A stretch of 64,000 bases of DNA, from NCBI GenBank assembly GCA_032207245.1, contig CM063509.1, positions 100,075,752 to 100,139,751 on the forward strand, in the 5' to 3' direction. The stretch's first letter is position 1. Each line of letters begins with the position of its first letter. The position numbers and the translations under genes are program-made. Source of the DNA: Pardosa pseudoannulata. Its lineage: Eukaryota > Arthropoda > Arachnida > Araneae > Lycosidae. Positions 1 to 13,300 of this stretch are shown here, one piece after another. The notes below the pieces were generated by a model, which worked only from the letters and a program-made list of their open reading frames with translations, ran no database searches and had not been told where the DNA came from.

Positions 1-1377
1 CAGTGAAGGACTTTATGCATGCTGTATATAAATATGTAGCCAGAAACAGAAGTCAAAATTTTGGGAGAAAAAAAGGAGAAAAAAAAAAAAAATAGGAAGT
101 TAAATAACTATTAAAAATTAATGTTCTGATTTACTTAAAGCAAAAACAAGTGTCTAAATATAAAATAAGGAAGAATCTAAATAACTTTTTATTAATATAA
201 ACAAGTACTCAAGTTTCCTAGTAAAAAAAAATATTTAAAATAGATTCAAATCTGATGCTTCTTCAATGTGCCAAATCAAAAAAATAAATTAATAAATAAA
301 TTCATCAATACAGTAGAACTTTATATTAAACTTTGAGGAACCATATTGTTTGTTGTACTTGAACCTTTAAGAAAAATGCTAGATCTCACAAAATTATAAC
401 TTAAGATTAATATTAAGATTTGCATAAGATTACATATTAACTTATATAAGATTATCTTAGATATCTTATATCTTATATAAGATTTGCATATATGTAAAAT
501 ATTCTCTTTAATGATTTTAATTGACTATAAACAACTTAACAATTGCCTATTAGAATAACCAAAAATGTAGACAAATACAAAACTAGTTTTGGCTTTAGTT
601 ATTGCTTATTATTTTAATACTGAATTAATTTATAATCTTCTACAGATGTGATGCCAGCCAGTATTAAGATAATTTAAGGAATTTCTTTGTCCAATACAAC
701 AAAAAACATTTTCTTTCCTTGAGTGGGTGGACAAGATGTTATTGATTTCATGCACTTTGTTTTCAAATCTAGAAACATATATTTAAATCTGTTTTCATGA
801 CTGCAAAAGAGTTTTATGAAAAAAAAAAACTTAGTGAATGACTGTAAGAATGGATCCTTCTACCTCCTTCCTAAGATTCACTATAAATGTATAAAATGGA
901 GATTCACCATTTATGGATAAATTAGCATTCTAAACAAAAGGAAAATCATGCGATCAAAATTTTTATTTGCTATAAGTTGATTTGTTACAATAGGGATTTC
1001 AACTGTACAGCAATAATTTAAAAACCATTTCAAATAGCAAAGCTTTAAAATGCACTTCTAAACAGAACTTGAAAACTTTGTAACAGCAAAATTTGTTATT
1101 AACTAGTTTGTAAAATTCTATCAATTTTTCTTACGTTTATTTATATTTAATGTTTAAAAAATAAGTATAAGTCTAATTTTTTTAAATGAACAATTTCAAA
1201 ATTTTTTTAAAAAGTAGCAGAATCAAAAGTTAAATATTAGAGGAAAAAAAAGGAGGAAAATGAAGAGGGAAAAATGCAAAGTAAAGAACAATTTCAGGAA
1301 CAATTAAAGAACAATTTTCAGGAATAATAATTAACAAATTAAAATAGATAATTCAAGAATTTCTAATTAATAGTTAC
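1..1377. other. Intron 10 of RAB3GAP2 (partial), AT-rich
   Basis: No exon, element border or structured repeat could be supported here. The expected next exon should encode a Trp-rich WLGW-like stretch, which is not visible on the minus strand. The sequence is simple A/T-rich intron. Confidence 0.6.
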
Positions 1378-1460
1378 CTAGCATGATAACTAGAGATAAA
1401 ATTCATAAGTTTGGAGGCAACAGCTTGAACAACGTCTGTTAGCAATAACTGACTGCTGCC
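1378..1460 (-). CDS. RAB3GAP2: RAB3GAP2 exon 10 (last exon visible)
   Basis: Encodes [20 protein letters not shown] then FISSYHAR-. It matches the family stretch GSTQPLL..VA.AVASKL. Acceptor TTTTAG, donor GTAACT, leaving with 2 nt. I could not find the next exon in 1-1377, so it is presumably beyond the edge. Confidence 0.92.
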
Positions 1461-3930
1461 CTAAAAAACAGAGAAAAAATCTAGCTAAAATTCAAGAAAA
1501 AACTATCAAAAAATACATGCAGTAACTAATTGAATAATTAAACACTTCCCAGGTTTTAAGCACATCATTTTGCTCTTTTTTTTTAGTATTTTTAATACTA
1601 TGAAAATTAACTATATATTTCAATATTAATTTTCATTTTTCCTTTGTTTTTTAAATGTTTATGCTGTAAATTTTGACAATTAAGATATTAAAATTTTGGT
1701 TGTTCTGAAGTATATGGTACCAAAACTTGGTACTAATGTTGAAACTTGAGTTTAACTGCAATCAATAAAACATACTTTATTAACTGTAGAAAGAAATGGT
1801 TCAGATTGTTTTTGTTTCAATAAATAAGAAAATTAAATTGAAGGATCCAAATATTAAAAACTGATAATGTTATGTTCGAAATATGAACAGTATATTACTG
1901 TGACATAATAAAATTGATAATCCAGAATGAGAATTGTGAAATAAGATAAAGATTATATAGGGTGAAGTCACCAACAATTTTGTCATAAAATGAAGTGTAC
2001 AATAGGGGGGGGGGAATTGCAGCCATAACCAGTTGGTGTGATAAAGGAAGGATCTGGTTCAGTGATAAAGGATACTTATTGATGCAGTATTGGTTGGATG
2101 GATTCCTTTCATTCTCTTCATTCTGCAGTCTCCTTGACAACTTAAGAATAAAAAAAAAATCTTTGAACAAAATCTCTGGAAAAATCTGTTTTTGATCGCA
2201 TGCATCCTCTTTTTGATAAAAATATCCTAAGCTTACCACTAGAGCACTATAAAGTTTTAATTGGTTAGACCCTTTGCCAGAGGGCATGGACTGTATCTCC
2301 TATGGTCAGTTTAGAGTAGGGGTTAACTCTTTAGCGGACAGTGGTTTCTCAGCAAAACCAACTGTTAAACATTTTTTTCTTTATTTTATTTTATTTTTTT
2401 TTTTTTTTTGAGAAATTTTGTTATTTTTTTGACATTTAAAACTTACAGTAAATGACAGTACTACATTTAATTTTTTTTTTTAATATATGTATTTAAACTT
2501 GCTGTACCTGGAAAGTTAGTAATTTGATTTTTTCACTCATGACCCCAAACAAAAATTTCTATTCCAACAACACTTATAAATTGTTAAACTATCTATTTCA
2601 CTTTTTAAGAACACTTATTGTTCTTCCAATATAATTAAAATTTTAAAAAGTATAATGTTCACGCTGTACAAGGGAATGGATTCGTCAATTCCCCCTCCCC
2701 CTCAATCCCTCCTACGGTATCCTCTAATGGAAACTCCTCTCAGGATTGTAAAGAAAAATTTTAATACATTTGGCATTTATAAGGTTCATAGGTAATATTT
2801 ATAAACTATTTTCATTAAATACCAAAGAGTTTATGTAGGTGACCTATAAAGGGTTAAAAGAGGGAAAGCAGAGTCACACGAGGTTTTTGCCCTTCATTAT
2901 ACATCTAAAAGCCTCTGAGAATTTTCTTCAGGCATAATGAGGACTTTTGAGTATAAGTTAACTTTTGCACTTTTGATGTATCGCATAACAGAATGTGTTT
3001 CAACAGTTTATTTCTTAAACAGTCATTTTCAGAGTTATACAAAATCTCTACTTTATTTGCAGGTTTATTTACTCTATCCTTACACATATATATTGCACTA
3101 CTGACTACTAGAAAAAGATTACTAATTAAAAATATTATTACCTCTGATGCATGATAATAACCAACATATGGATTACATCCAGTAGTTAATAACAAAGAAT
3201 TTGATGGTACATTAGGTTTAACAGCTCCATAAAATCCTTTTCTAACTGATTCTGTAACTAAATGATCAAAGGGTGTCGTGGTCATAACACCTGAAATATT
3301 AGATAAATTATTGTACTAAAAATTACCAAAAATATAATAACTAGGCATATATATTTTTCAACAAAGAATTTTTTAATTTTATAATTTTACCCAAATATGT
3401 TGAATGTGCATTTGCAAGTTTTATACACAAATATATAATACTTCTACATAAAACTGAAGCATAGTAACAGAAAATCCTCAAGGTTTAAATTTTTTTTCTC
3501 CTATACATAGGCGGCATAAATACACAAGTGTTGAACTTCAGTACAGATTTTCAGATGAATGGACATATATAACATATCCAGGGTTCCCACTGTTTTTCTA
3601 GAACAAAAATTAAGGACTTTTTAAGGACTTTCTAAGAACCAAAGTAACATTTTATAAGGACCTACTTGAAATACACGGCATAATGACATAAACTCTATTT
3701 CCTGAGAAACCTATTTTAATGATTATGATCCAGACAGGAAAGTTCAATAAATGCCCTACAATATTTCAGAATTAAGTTTTTAAAAATACCTAAAAATTAA
3801 TATAAGATAACTCTATTTGACAAAAACTAATTTTGAAAAATGTACATCTAAAGCTTTTTGAGTGATCAAACTAGAAATAAATTGTGAATAAAAACATTAT
3901 AAACAGTACTTTCTGAAGGTTTAAAAATGA

Positions 3931-4009
<79 letters not shown>

Positions 4010-7000
4010 ATATAAATATATATATATATATATATGTGTATAATATATATGTATACTAATTTATTATACCCGACGTTCCCTGGGAAAGTAGAAAGTTTTA
4101 GACTTTTCTATTACATTCAATGCAAGAAAAATTAAACATCCATAACTAAATGAAATAAGTACAACACCCCCCCCCCCAACTTGCATGCTTTGCTTAGTTA
4201 AAATCTGCATGACCGTTAGCTATTAGGAAAGGGCAGCTGACTTTAAACCTTTTCAGTATGTGAAAGATTATTTATTGGTCAAATAATAACTAAAAAAAAT
4301 TGTCCCATAAGAAAACTGATAGGAAATCATGAGACGGCGGTGAATCGCATTGATTGAGAAATTGATCACATTCCAATTTAAAAATTAAGGAGTTTTTAAG
4401 GACCTTTGACAAAAATTACGGAGTTTTAAGGGCCCTTAAAAATGAAAGCTAAAATTAAGGAGTTCTTAAGGACTTTTAAGGACCGTGGGAACCCTGATAT
4501 CCTAAGAGATTTTTCTTATAAAATTAGAATAAAATATTTTCATCCCATTTTCTCACATACATGTTCACATTCCTGAATTTTGAAATTAAAAAAAATCCAT
4601 TTAAAAACTTACTGTAAATAAATCAAAATTAAGTAAACTTAGCACACAAATGTGGAGTTTTACACTGCAATTAAAAACAAAATAATGTATGATCACAACA
4701 TATAAGATGGTAGTTAATGCAACCTGACATATATATAAAAAAAAAACCTTGTAATAAAAGTAACAAAATTTTTATCTTTATTGAAGCTTTAAAGCTACAG
4801 TAAACATTCAGTTAGTGAATATTTGGGTAAAAATCTACCATGTATATATATGAGTGTATTGTAAAAAGTAACTAAGAATGAGAAGCAAAAATAGTTTTAT
4901 AAATTTCCTGCATCCTGTAATGAATAAAATTATTAAGACAAAGGGAAATACAATGAGTAGTAATAATAACTTCAAAATGTTTTTTCAAAACAAACATTTT
5001 TCTATTTTATGAATACTTGAAATATTGCAGGCAAATTTCTAACTATCATTTCTCTCTGAAATTTACCAACTATCTTATAACATATAAAACCACAGTTAGT
5101 TAAAATTTAAAATGCTTCATAATGCAAAATTTGTTGATTCTGACCTTAAAAAAAAATTTTATAGACATTTCATATACTAAAAATAGACATTTTTATTATT
5201 TCTTCATTTAATATTTTTCATGAATGATTACTATAGAACTATGTTTATATATACTTGATGACATATTTACCTGCAGCTTCACAATCAAGTAGCTTATCAT
5301 GCTCATGAAAACCCCATTTTTTATATGACAAAGGTGGAGGCTGAACAACTTCTTGACGTCCTGCAGTAGCTGAAATCAAATAAGTTCCCAATATTATTCA
5401 TGTACTGTTACATGGAGGTAAAGCTATATACTTTAATATTTATATATATGTAATAATGGGGCGTGTTGCTTACAATATTTCTGTTTGGTTTCAAAATTCT
5501 ATATCATAATTCTTAAAAAATGATGGCATTTTTCTGGTTTTGGGATTTATACATAGCACTCTGTCAGTGGGATGGGTTTTTAGATTTCACAAGAACTTTC
5601 TATGCGGCATGATTGGCTGTCTCTTGACGTCGATTCTGGTTTTAAAATGTTTTAAATAGGCGAGCACCAAGGTTCAAAGGGTTGTTCAGAGATTTTTTGA
5701 CTTTCTGTTCCTTGCTAACAGGATGCCAGGTTCAGATGTGTGCTTTGTAATTGTAATCATGTAAGACCGTAAATAAATTAATTAGTTAGTCAAAGTTGGG
5801 GATATTTTGCTGTTGGTGCCTCTGCATGCTACACTCCAAAGAACAACAGTCTAGTGTCCCATTCTAGGATTGGGGCACTGGACTCAGCTGTTTCCATAGT
5901 GGACTCCCAATGGACATGACTAATTCTGCAGGTGTTGATGTGTAAGGCTATGGATTGTCACAAGAAAGTCGGCAGGATTCGAACCTACGTGGGAAGATCG
6001 CAATGGATCTTCCTGTGTAGATCCATATGTAAAATCCTCTGCATGTATGACTATCTTTCATTTCTAATGTACAAAGACTTGGAAATATGGATTTTACTGG
6101 CCAAAATTAGAAAAATACTAACAGAATTTTAAAAATGCAGATCAATTTTAATATAGAAATTGTAAAATAACATTTAATTTTCATGTAACTATAACCTCTT
6201 TTTTTCATTATTCTGAAGTAATGTAAATTATAAGCTAATTTTGGAATCAATCTGATAATAAGTCAAGTTTTAAAATGCAATGGGTTCAAGACTGATAATA
6301 CTAAAACACATATGAAAGGCTAGAGGTCATTTACTATAACTTCCCTTCCTCTCTTATTAGGGTGATGGCCTGCAGTATCGGAGTTTGTGGGTTCAAATCC
6401 TACTGTGACATGGATGTTCATAGTCATTTGGAGTTGGCTTCAATGTCCCAGTCTTATTAGCCCTTGTGTTGCAAACTAGACCCTAGCACTCCACACCAAA
6501 CCCGTCCTCTCTTACACACAATCAGATAAAAACACAATATATATATATATATATATATGGGAGATTTATTCCCATGGTAGAAAAGATGCAAAGGCTCAAC
6601 TAAAATGAACTTATTTAATTAAACTATTTACACATTATATACAAAATTGGTGTCTAGGGAGAATTAATATAAAACTGGACATTAGTGCCCGTTTGGCACA
6701 ACATCAACACCGGTCATGGTGGTCAAAAAGAGGTCAGCAAGAAGTACCATCTAACTCAAGTCTATCAAAAGTAAACAAAATGTTCGTTTCTTCTTGTAGT
6801 TTCCGCAGAGTTGAGTTATTCTTTACTTCTCCAACTTTGGCCATCCTGCAACTCAGACGTCCTCAGCCATCTCCAACCAATGAACAGAACTGCTGGTCTT
6901 CAAGATGCAAAATCCATATTCATATCCATATCCATATCAATATCCATAAACATATAAATATCACGCAAAATCCATATCCATATCACGACCACGGTCCACA

Positions 7001-7274
7001 AGATTGTGGGAGATTTATTCCCATGGTGAAAAAGAAGCAAAAGCTCAACTAAAATGAACTTATTTAATTAAACTATTTACACATTATATACAAAATTGGT
7101 GTCTAGGGAAAATTAAAATAAAACTGGACATCAGTGCCCATCTGGCACAACATTAACGCCCATCTTGGCAGTCAAGAAGCGGTCAGTCAGAAGTGTCATC
7201 TAACTCTCGTCTATCAAAAGTAAACAAAATATTTGTTTCTTATTGTAGTTTCTGCAGGGTTGAGTTATTCTTTA

Positions 7275-7309
<35 letters not shown>

Positions 7310-10300
7310 GTGGGGCATTTTTTCTTTTATCAGCATTCTACCATACAATCTGCTAGTTCTCTTTGTCATTTTGTATTGTGGGAACACCATACAGGTAGGG
7401 TAGCATCACTCCCTATGAGGGAATCAAACTCAAGCCTTTGGGAAGAAGCACACAATACTAACCAATCTGAGCAGTGTATATATTATTAAATGTTATGTAT
7501 AACAAAATTATATCAAAATTACAAACAAATTAAAAGGGATGGTAACACAAAATTTATACCTCTAGCTAACTGGTTTCTACAAGCTCTTAATGTCTGAAAA
7601 AGACCAAATCCATCGATAGTAACAACAACAGTGGAAAAGACAATCACAAGTTCATCTGGCTGAAAATAAATAAGAATTGAAATAAATATGTGCTAAAATA
7701 CAGAACACATTTTTTAAAAATGTAAAACATTTCTAAACATTTAATTGCACAAAAGAATTGCCCTTTAATATACTAGGGAATTAGAGGACAAAAATCTTCA
7801 TACATGCAAAATCTGGCTGGTTTATGTTTAATACCCAAATCATTTCTGACAAATATGAATTGAGAAATGTCAATAAATCTAAATTATTATAGACTTCACA
7901 GCGTTAAACAAATGTGAGAATTAAACAATCTTGAAGTTACAGTCAGTCCTCATTAGTCATCAGAGATCAGATGTCATTTTAAACATCACAGGATGCCATG
8001 TGTGAAAAAAAGAAAACTTTGTGTTAAAGATATTTATTTGGTATTATATGGACACATCTGTTAGCTATTAGGAAAGGGCAGCTGACTTTATTAACCTTTT
8101 CAGTATGCAAAAGATTATTTGTCAAAAAAGTTTTCTAGCTTGTGACCATAACAAAGTACTAACAAACTAAAAGTATTTTCATAATTTTTTAAGGATATCA
8201 AGGAAAGGAATTTTGAATTACTACAGTAATATACTGACAACATATATGTATTTGAGGATTTTCTTGATTATTAATACTCCACTTTTGGCTAGAAAATGTG
8301 AAAGAATGTTATGAACATTAACAAATATTTTATATATTCTTTTACCAGTACTTATCACCTGTACTGGCCTACTTAGAACCAGTTTTGGGGCAAGTTTAAC
8401 TCCAAACTTACAAAACCAGAAAGTTTGGAGAGTATGGCAAAAACAGATAGGAAATCACGTGATGATGGTGAAACTGATCAAGTTCCAATTTAAAAATTAA
8501 GGAGTTTTTAAGAATCTTTGACAAAAATTAACTAGTTTTAAGGGCCCTTAAAAATGAAAGCTAAAATTAAGGAGTTCTTAAGGACTTTTAAGGACTGTGA
8601 AACCCTGGAGAAATGAATACAGTTTTCTTAAAAACACAGAAGCTGTAAGCAAAAGCTATTTTACTTTATGAAAGGATTTTTAATAGGATTACTATACCTA
8701 ATAGCTACAAGTTTAAAACATATAAAAAAATTATTACTTTATCTCTGTAAATTGCTTGACTTCTAGACATTTATACATCTACATGCTATTCTAAAGGATT
8801 AAACGTTCAGATAAATACTTCTCCAACGAATATTGGTAATTTGTAAATGTTCATACTGCATATCTCTGCTAATAAACATCCTTTAATGGATAACTATTTT
8901 ATCTTTTAGTTTGCAATGAACATTCCCTGCTCAGCCTTAGAATCAAATTTTATTTTTATTCACACTATTTTTCCAATCAGTTTCTGTTACAAACACAAAG
9001 TTTGAGCAAATTACAAAATTTTAAAAACAGTAAAAGTTAGAAAATTATTATTATTATTTTAAATCTCACCTGATCTGCATAGTTAGAAAAATGTTGAGGT
9101 ACATGTGTTTTGCAACGTAAATGGCCTACAGGCTCCTCATGCAATTTTTGGGAGAGAAGAACATCAGCATTCTGGAAGAAAACATATCTCTTAATATTTT
9201 ATTTATTTGCATATAAATGAAATAACATAAACATGACTAAAGTTATTTATATAAATAAAGAGGAGTGTCTGCATCTATAAACTCAACTGTACAGAAGTAA
9301 TAAGAGCAACAAGCATGAAATTTAGTACAGATTCTTCATGACATACTATACACTGTATGAAACATTTCATTCATACTATATGATTCATACTTTATAAACA
9401 TTCATTTCATACTATATGAAACTTTAGAAGCCCTTTTCTTGAAATTTGAATTAGTTTCCTTTATTTTATATTTACTTAATTTCATGGAGGTTTTTTCCAC
9501 ATCTTCTCTCATAAGCATCAAATGGGCAACCATACAAGCCCAACCTACATGTAACCTTAAAGCTTAGAAGATAAGCATTTAAAAATATATACACAACATA
9601 TAATATACACACACATCCAAATTTTATAAAATTTCTAATATATACACCTAAAAAATAAAATTTCTTTTTAAAATTATGACATAGGGACTACAAGCCACAA
9701 AAATTTATACCAGCTAAAAATTCAAATATCCTCCTTTATTTAAAACACGAACTATCTATACAACAACCAATATAAGATTTTTTTTCCAAGAATTTTTAAT
9801 GCTCTAATTTCTAAGAAGAAAACAAAAAAATTTCATTTTAAAACTATCATACAAGAAATGCTGTGCTTAATGTTTTTAAATATATAGCACTTATAAATAT
9901 CCTTCTTAATTTAATAAAAAGAACTATCAAAATATAACCAATACATAATTGCTCATGAATTTTTAATTCTAAAATGTAAACAGCATGATCATTTTCAAAA
10001 TTAAAAAGATTTAACATTTAAATTAAGTCCTGCACTGAATATTTTTATTTTAGCAGATATGTTGGTTCTTTTTAATTAATATCACAAAAAATGTATGTAC
10101 TTTTCCATTAGTAAAATATATAGTCAAACCCAGTTATAGCAAACCCCACATTTAACAAACTTTTTAATACAATGCACATATTTTAGTCCTACCATTTTCC
10201 TATAGTTTTTCATGTTAATTTATCTCTTTACAGCAAACCTCTATAATCTTATAAACCAGATATAACAAACACTTTCAGTCATACACTGAATTTTCTTTTT

Positions 10301-13300
10301 TCAACATTTTACTATGACTCTTTTTCAATAGAATTTAATCTCTAATTTCATAACAAAATATGATAAAATAATAATTCTTTCCATTCAAACCGAGAAAGAA
10401 ATGTTAATGGAATCTTTTATTGCACTAGATAAAGAATTTCATAAAATTTTCTTGGAATTGCATCACAACTACAATTATTCTTTTATCATAACAGCAAGTA
10501 ACTCCTTACGATAAAATTCTTTTTCTACTCACCATAGTTTTTATTATATTTGATTCTTGAATCAATTAAGTAATTAGTGGAAATTAAATTTACTAAAATT
10601 TAATCAATTTTAGTGAATATAATTCATTAAAGATCTTCAGCAGATTTTTATGGATTTTTCAACAAAATCAGTATTGAAACACTTAGCAATTAATGAGCAT
10701 TAATACATTTTGTCAGATGCAACATTTTGCTCAATGGTTTAAATGTAGCAGTGTTCTCACTATAATATGAAAATGCAAAAAATTGACATATTTTCTTTTT
10801 TTCTTGCATTACCAAAATTATTACTGCACAAAATTTGCATACTTAATACAATAAAGTATGAAATTTTTGAATTTCAAAAAATTCATGCACTTTTTGTATT
10901 TAAATTAATTAGCTTCATCAATCGTTATATTCGTCCATTTTGGTTAAAAGTTCATTCTATCCAAAATTATTGCATTTTATTTTTTCTACTTCTATTCTTA
11001 TTTCTTGTTTCCTTTTTGACTGCTATTCAACTTATTACAACAAAAATACACAAAAGTGTTTCATACGTAGCTGTAATAAGTAGACATTCTAACACCCACT
11101 AGACAAGGGTAGACTGTCATTACTCTGTAAACGTGACTTTCTTCTTTTCTTTCGAACCTGAGAATAAACAATATACACTTCATATTAGCACATGCAGAAA
11201 TTCTTTCTTGGTATAAATAAATGTTACATATCCCACTGTAGATTAGCACCACCTTAGCAAGGATGCAATTTTGCAACAAATTCACCATTTTATAGACAAA
11301 GGAAATCTTAGCTAATGGAGGGGGGGAAAATTCTATTGCCCATTTCTCTTAATTTTTAGAAATAGCACTGTTTTGGAGAAAAGGTAAAAAATTCTCACTT
11401 TTTTTTCTGTGAAGAGAACCTTGTGTAGTACACCAATGGATACGAGTGGATCGGGACAGCCAATTTCGGTCTACAGTTCCAGGAGAAAATCACTTGATTC
11501 ACTGGCGCCATCTATTTACTAATATATTAACTAAAATTATTCAAGTAATACTGTATGATTTTGGCCAGTTCTTGTATTATTTTATTTCATTTTTGAATAT
11601 ATTTTAATTTAATTCTCTATTTTCTCTTTTTTATTTTTTATTTATTTTTTTTTGCTTGAATTTTAAATTTTTTATTTTCATTTTTGTTAGTTTTTGTTGT
11701 TTTAAGTTTAAAAAATTAAATTTTTTCTAACAAGTGAGCTTGAGAAGTGCTTGCATCATTTCTAATATTTTATTTACAATTTTGACAATTTTTAAAATTA
11801 ATTTTTATTTTTACTGTCAATTTTTTTACTATCATCTTTTTTTATTTTGAGTTTTTAAAATTAATTTTTGCTATTATAAATTTTATACCTCAAGCTGTCT
11901 ATAATGGGCAATAAACAGCCTGATTTTTAAAGATAAAAACAATGTTCTGAAAAAAATGTTATTCAATATAATAATATAGAAACTTACATTTTTCTATCAT
12001 CTGGTAAAAATATGCAATCACAATGCCTTTTTCAAGCAATTATGTTTGTTCTCAGTTTATTTTAATCGAGAGTAAATAGCCTGATTTAAGCATGAAAAAA
12101 TTACTTTTTGAAATATTCAATATAGTAATTACAAGATTATATTTTTCGATCAAAGAATATTCAAGAATTCTTTTTTACTCTTTACTAAGTGAAATAATTA
12201 TTCAATATTGCTGTATACTTTTGAGAGAAATAGTAAAATTTAAACTTGTGAATATTCTTTGATAGAAAAATGTCAGTTTCTAAATTGTTATATTGAATAA
12301 CATTTTTTTAGAATAATGTTTTTATCTTTAAAAATCAGGCTGTTTACTGCCCATTATAGACAGCTTGAAGTACATATAATAGCAAAAATTAATTTTAAAA
12401 ACTTAAAAAAAAAGATAATATAAATTAATTATAAAATTGTCAAAAATGTAAATAAAATATTAGAAATCATGCAAGCACATCTCAAGCTCATTTCTTAGCA
12501 AAAATTAATTTTATAAACTTAAAACGACAAAATCTAACAATAATGAAAATAAAAAATTAAAATTAAAGCAAAAAAATAAAACGAAGAAAATAGGAAATTA
12601 ATTTAAAATATTGACAAAAATGTCAATAAAATAATACAAAAACTGCCCAAGATCATACCAAATTTACTTGAAAAGTTTTAGTTAGTATATTAGCAAATAG
12701 ATGGCAATAGTGAAACAAGTAATTTTCACCTGGAACTGTAGCACCGAAATTGGCTGTGCCGATCGACTCGTCAATGGATACAGTTAACAAAATCTTTGTC
12801 CTTTCATGCATAATAACTGTAACTCTATACATGCCATAATAAAATATTTGAAAATCTTACATTTTGTATAAATGCACATTTCGACCAAATAATTATTTCT
12901 AGATTTACATATGAATACATACCAGTTTCATATGAAATTTAAGAATAATTGCATAAATTCATCAAAGTATGAATTGTTTTCTCTATCTACAGAAGCCATG
13001 TAACTATTGAATATTAAATACAAATTTCATAAATGGCTATCTAAACATGTTTTTATACGGAAACTTTATAAAATATTTTCATTGCATATTCCTATATTAT
13101 AATTTGTGAGATATTTATTTCTTATATTTTCAACAAGAGTACAAAATCATACAATCTTAGTAGTCTGTCTAGCACTGAAAATCTGTACAATGTAAAGTGA
13201 AAATGAACAAGTTGGCAGATATGTTTTTCCATATTATAGAATATTACAGTAGAGAAAGCTAACTAAAACAGAAACTTTATACAAAGTTTTTAGAAAAAAA

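Noticed and set aside
1895..2287. 130-codon minus-strand open frame
   Set aside because: No domain, biased to A/T-rich random codons, lies in a RAB3GAP2 intron and has no phase-compatible splice link.
2905..3141. Extension of the exon 9 frame past the splice donor
   Set aside because: After the GTAATA donor the translation loses family similarity, while the next exon at 1378-1460 joins in phase 0 and restores it.
5960..6040. Possible tRNA gene on the minus strand
   Set aside because: A B box and a 3' acceptor-like half are present, but no matching 5' acceptor half occurs at tRNA distance.
6693..7489. Two plus-strand open frames of 98-119 codons
   Set aside because: They lie across the 270-bp direct repeats and the hexamer/AT microsatellites; repetitive translation, no domain.
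10767..11102. 111-codon plus-strand frame
   Set aside because: Hydrophobic by A/T composition only; no family resemblance, intronic.
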